DNA of 7,484 nt from Scybalousia_A sp963588535 (GTDB taxonomy: Bacteria > Bacteroidota > Bacteroidia > Bacteroidales > P3): the NCBI GenBank assembly GCA_963588535.1, contig CAVAII010000119.1, positions 1 to 7,484 on the forward strand. Reading direction: 5' to 3'. The notes beneath the pieces are model-generated. The model did no database searches. It had not been told where the DNA came from and worked only from the letters and a program-made list of their open reading frames with translations. A program made the position numbers and the translations under genes. Shown here one piece after another: positions 7,340 to 7,484 of the stretch. Each line of letters opens with the position of its first letter. Positions within the stretch are counted from its first letter, which is position 1.

Positions 7340-7371
7340 CAAAGGTACGAATATTTTTTTTATTATCGCAA
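7340..7371 (-). promoter_or_regulatory. Bacteroidota-type promoter of the DUF4837-mce-mmdADCB operon
   Basis: On the minus strand TTG (7371-7369) is followed after 21 bases by TACCTTTG (7347-7340), a full match to TAnnTTTG with accepted spacing. The ATG at 7316 is about 24 bases past the element, so the leader is very short and A-rich. It is the only full consensus promoter I found upstream of any of the six genes, so it probably drives all of them. Confidence 0.78.
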
Positions 7372-7442
7372 TAAAAATGCAATTATTTTCAATTTTTTGT
7401 GTTTTTTGTGTTTTTCTTCGCCAAAATAAAATCTGATATTAT

Positions 7443-7484
7443 CCAAATAAACTCAAATAATATTCTAACGAAATCAAATAATAT
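7443..7484. repeat. Three CAAATAA direct repeats upstream of the operon promoter
   Basis: CAAATAA occurs at 7444-7450, 7454-7460 and 7475-7481. The last two copies extend to TCAAATAATAT (7453-7463 and 7474-7484). The start-to-start steps of 10 and 21 bases are close to one and two helical turns, as in operators. The region is very A/T-rich, so chance is a real possibility, and the window ends at the last copy. The rest of 7383-7442 is non-coding A/T-rich DNA in which I see nothing else. Confidence 0.3.

Larger units (their letters stand above)
1650..7371 (-). other. Six-gene propionate-formation / sodium-pump operon
   Basis: Promoter, six same-strand genes and terminator form one continuous unit of about 5.7 kb. 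The order mmdA-mmdD-mmdC-mmdB is the one known from Propionigenium modestum. No separate epsilon-subunit gene (mmdE, as in Veillonella) is present. The presence of an epimerase and an AccD-type carboxyltransferase, instead of an OadA-type one, sets the substrate as methylmalonyl-CoA. Operon status is inferred from spacing and sites, not from transcript data. Confidence 0.8.

Noticed and set aside
7317..7382. Upstream ATG (7382) adding 22 residues to the DUF4837 protein
   Set aside because: The extension contains the promoter elements at 7340-7371 and would place the lipoprotein signal peptide 22 residues inside the protein.

Overview
The window looks like a piece of an AT-rich Bacteroidota (probably Bacteroidales) chromosome. 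Three things point there. A gene ends in a type IX secretion (T9SS) type A sorting domain. Two promoters have the Bacteroidota form (TTG/TTTG, about 20 bases, then TAnnTTTG) instead of the E. coli -35/-10 form. One gene is a DUF4837-type lipoprotein, a family I know only from this phylum. All seven real genes are on the minus strand and all end in TAA, so transcription runs from high to low coordinates. I saw no RNA genes, CRISPR array, transposon or broken gene.

Region 7371 to 1650 is one apparent transcription unit of six genes with small gaps (32, 14, 11, 54 and 4 bases). It has a promoter at 7340-7371 and a rho-independent terminator at 1650-1681. The order is DUF4837 lipoprotein, methylmalonyl-CoA epimerase (mce), carboxyltransferase (mmdA), membrane anchor subunit (mmdD, OadG family), biotin carrier (mmdC) and sodium-pumping decarboxylase beta subunit (mmdB). 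The last four make a complete biotin-dependent, Na+-translocating methylmalonyl-CoA decarboxylase. With the epimerase they form the late part of the succinate-to-propionate route. The epimerase interconverts the R and S forms of methylmalonyl-CoA. MmdA moves the carboxyl group to biotin on MmdC. MmdB releases CO2 and uses that energy to export Na+. The B12-dependent methylmalonyl-CoA mutase and the CoA transferase needed to complete the route are not in this window.

Region 1608 to 31 is a separate unit. It has its own promoter and one gene for a secreted, Cys-rich 504-residue protein with a choice-of-anchor L-like domain, two degenerate 'DTTIC...CDS' modules and a T9SS sorting tail.

The least ordinary features are three. 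The anchor subunit carries about 170 extra periplasmic residues that look like beta-propeller blades. A lipoprotein of unknown function leads the decarboxylase operon. A single strong Shine-Dalgarno sequence is buried in the last codons of mmdC, just before mmdB. The pump itself is a known system, and I found no convincing wholly new one.
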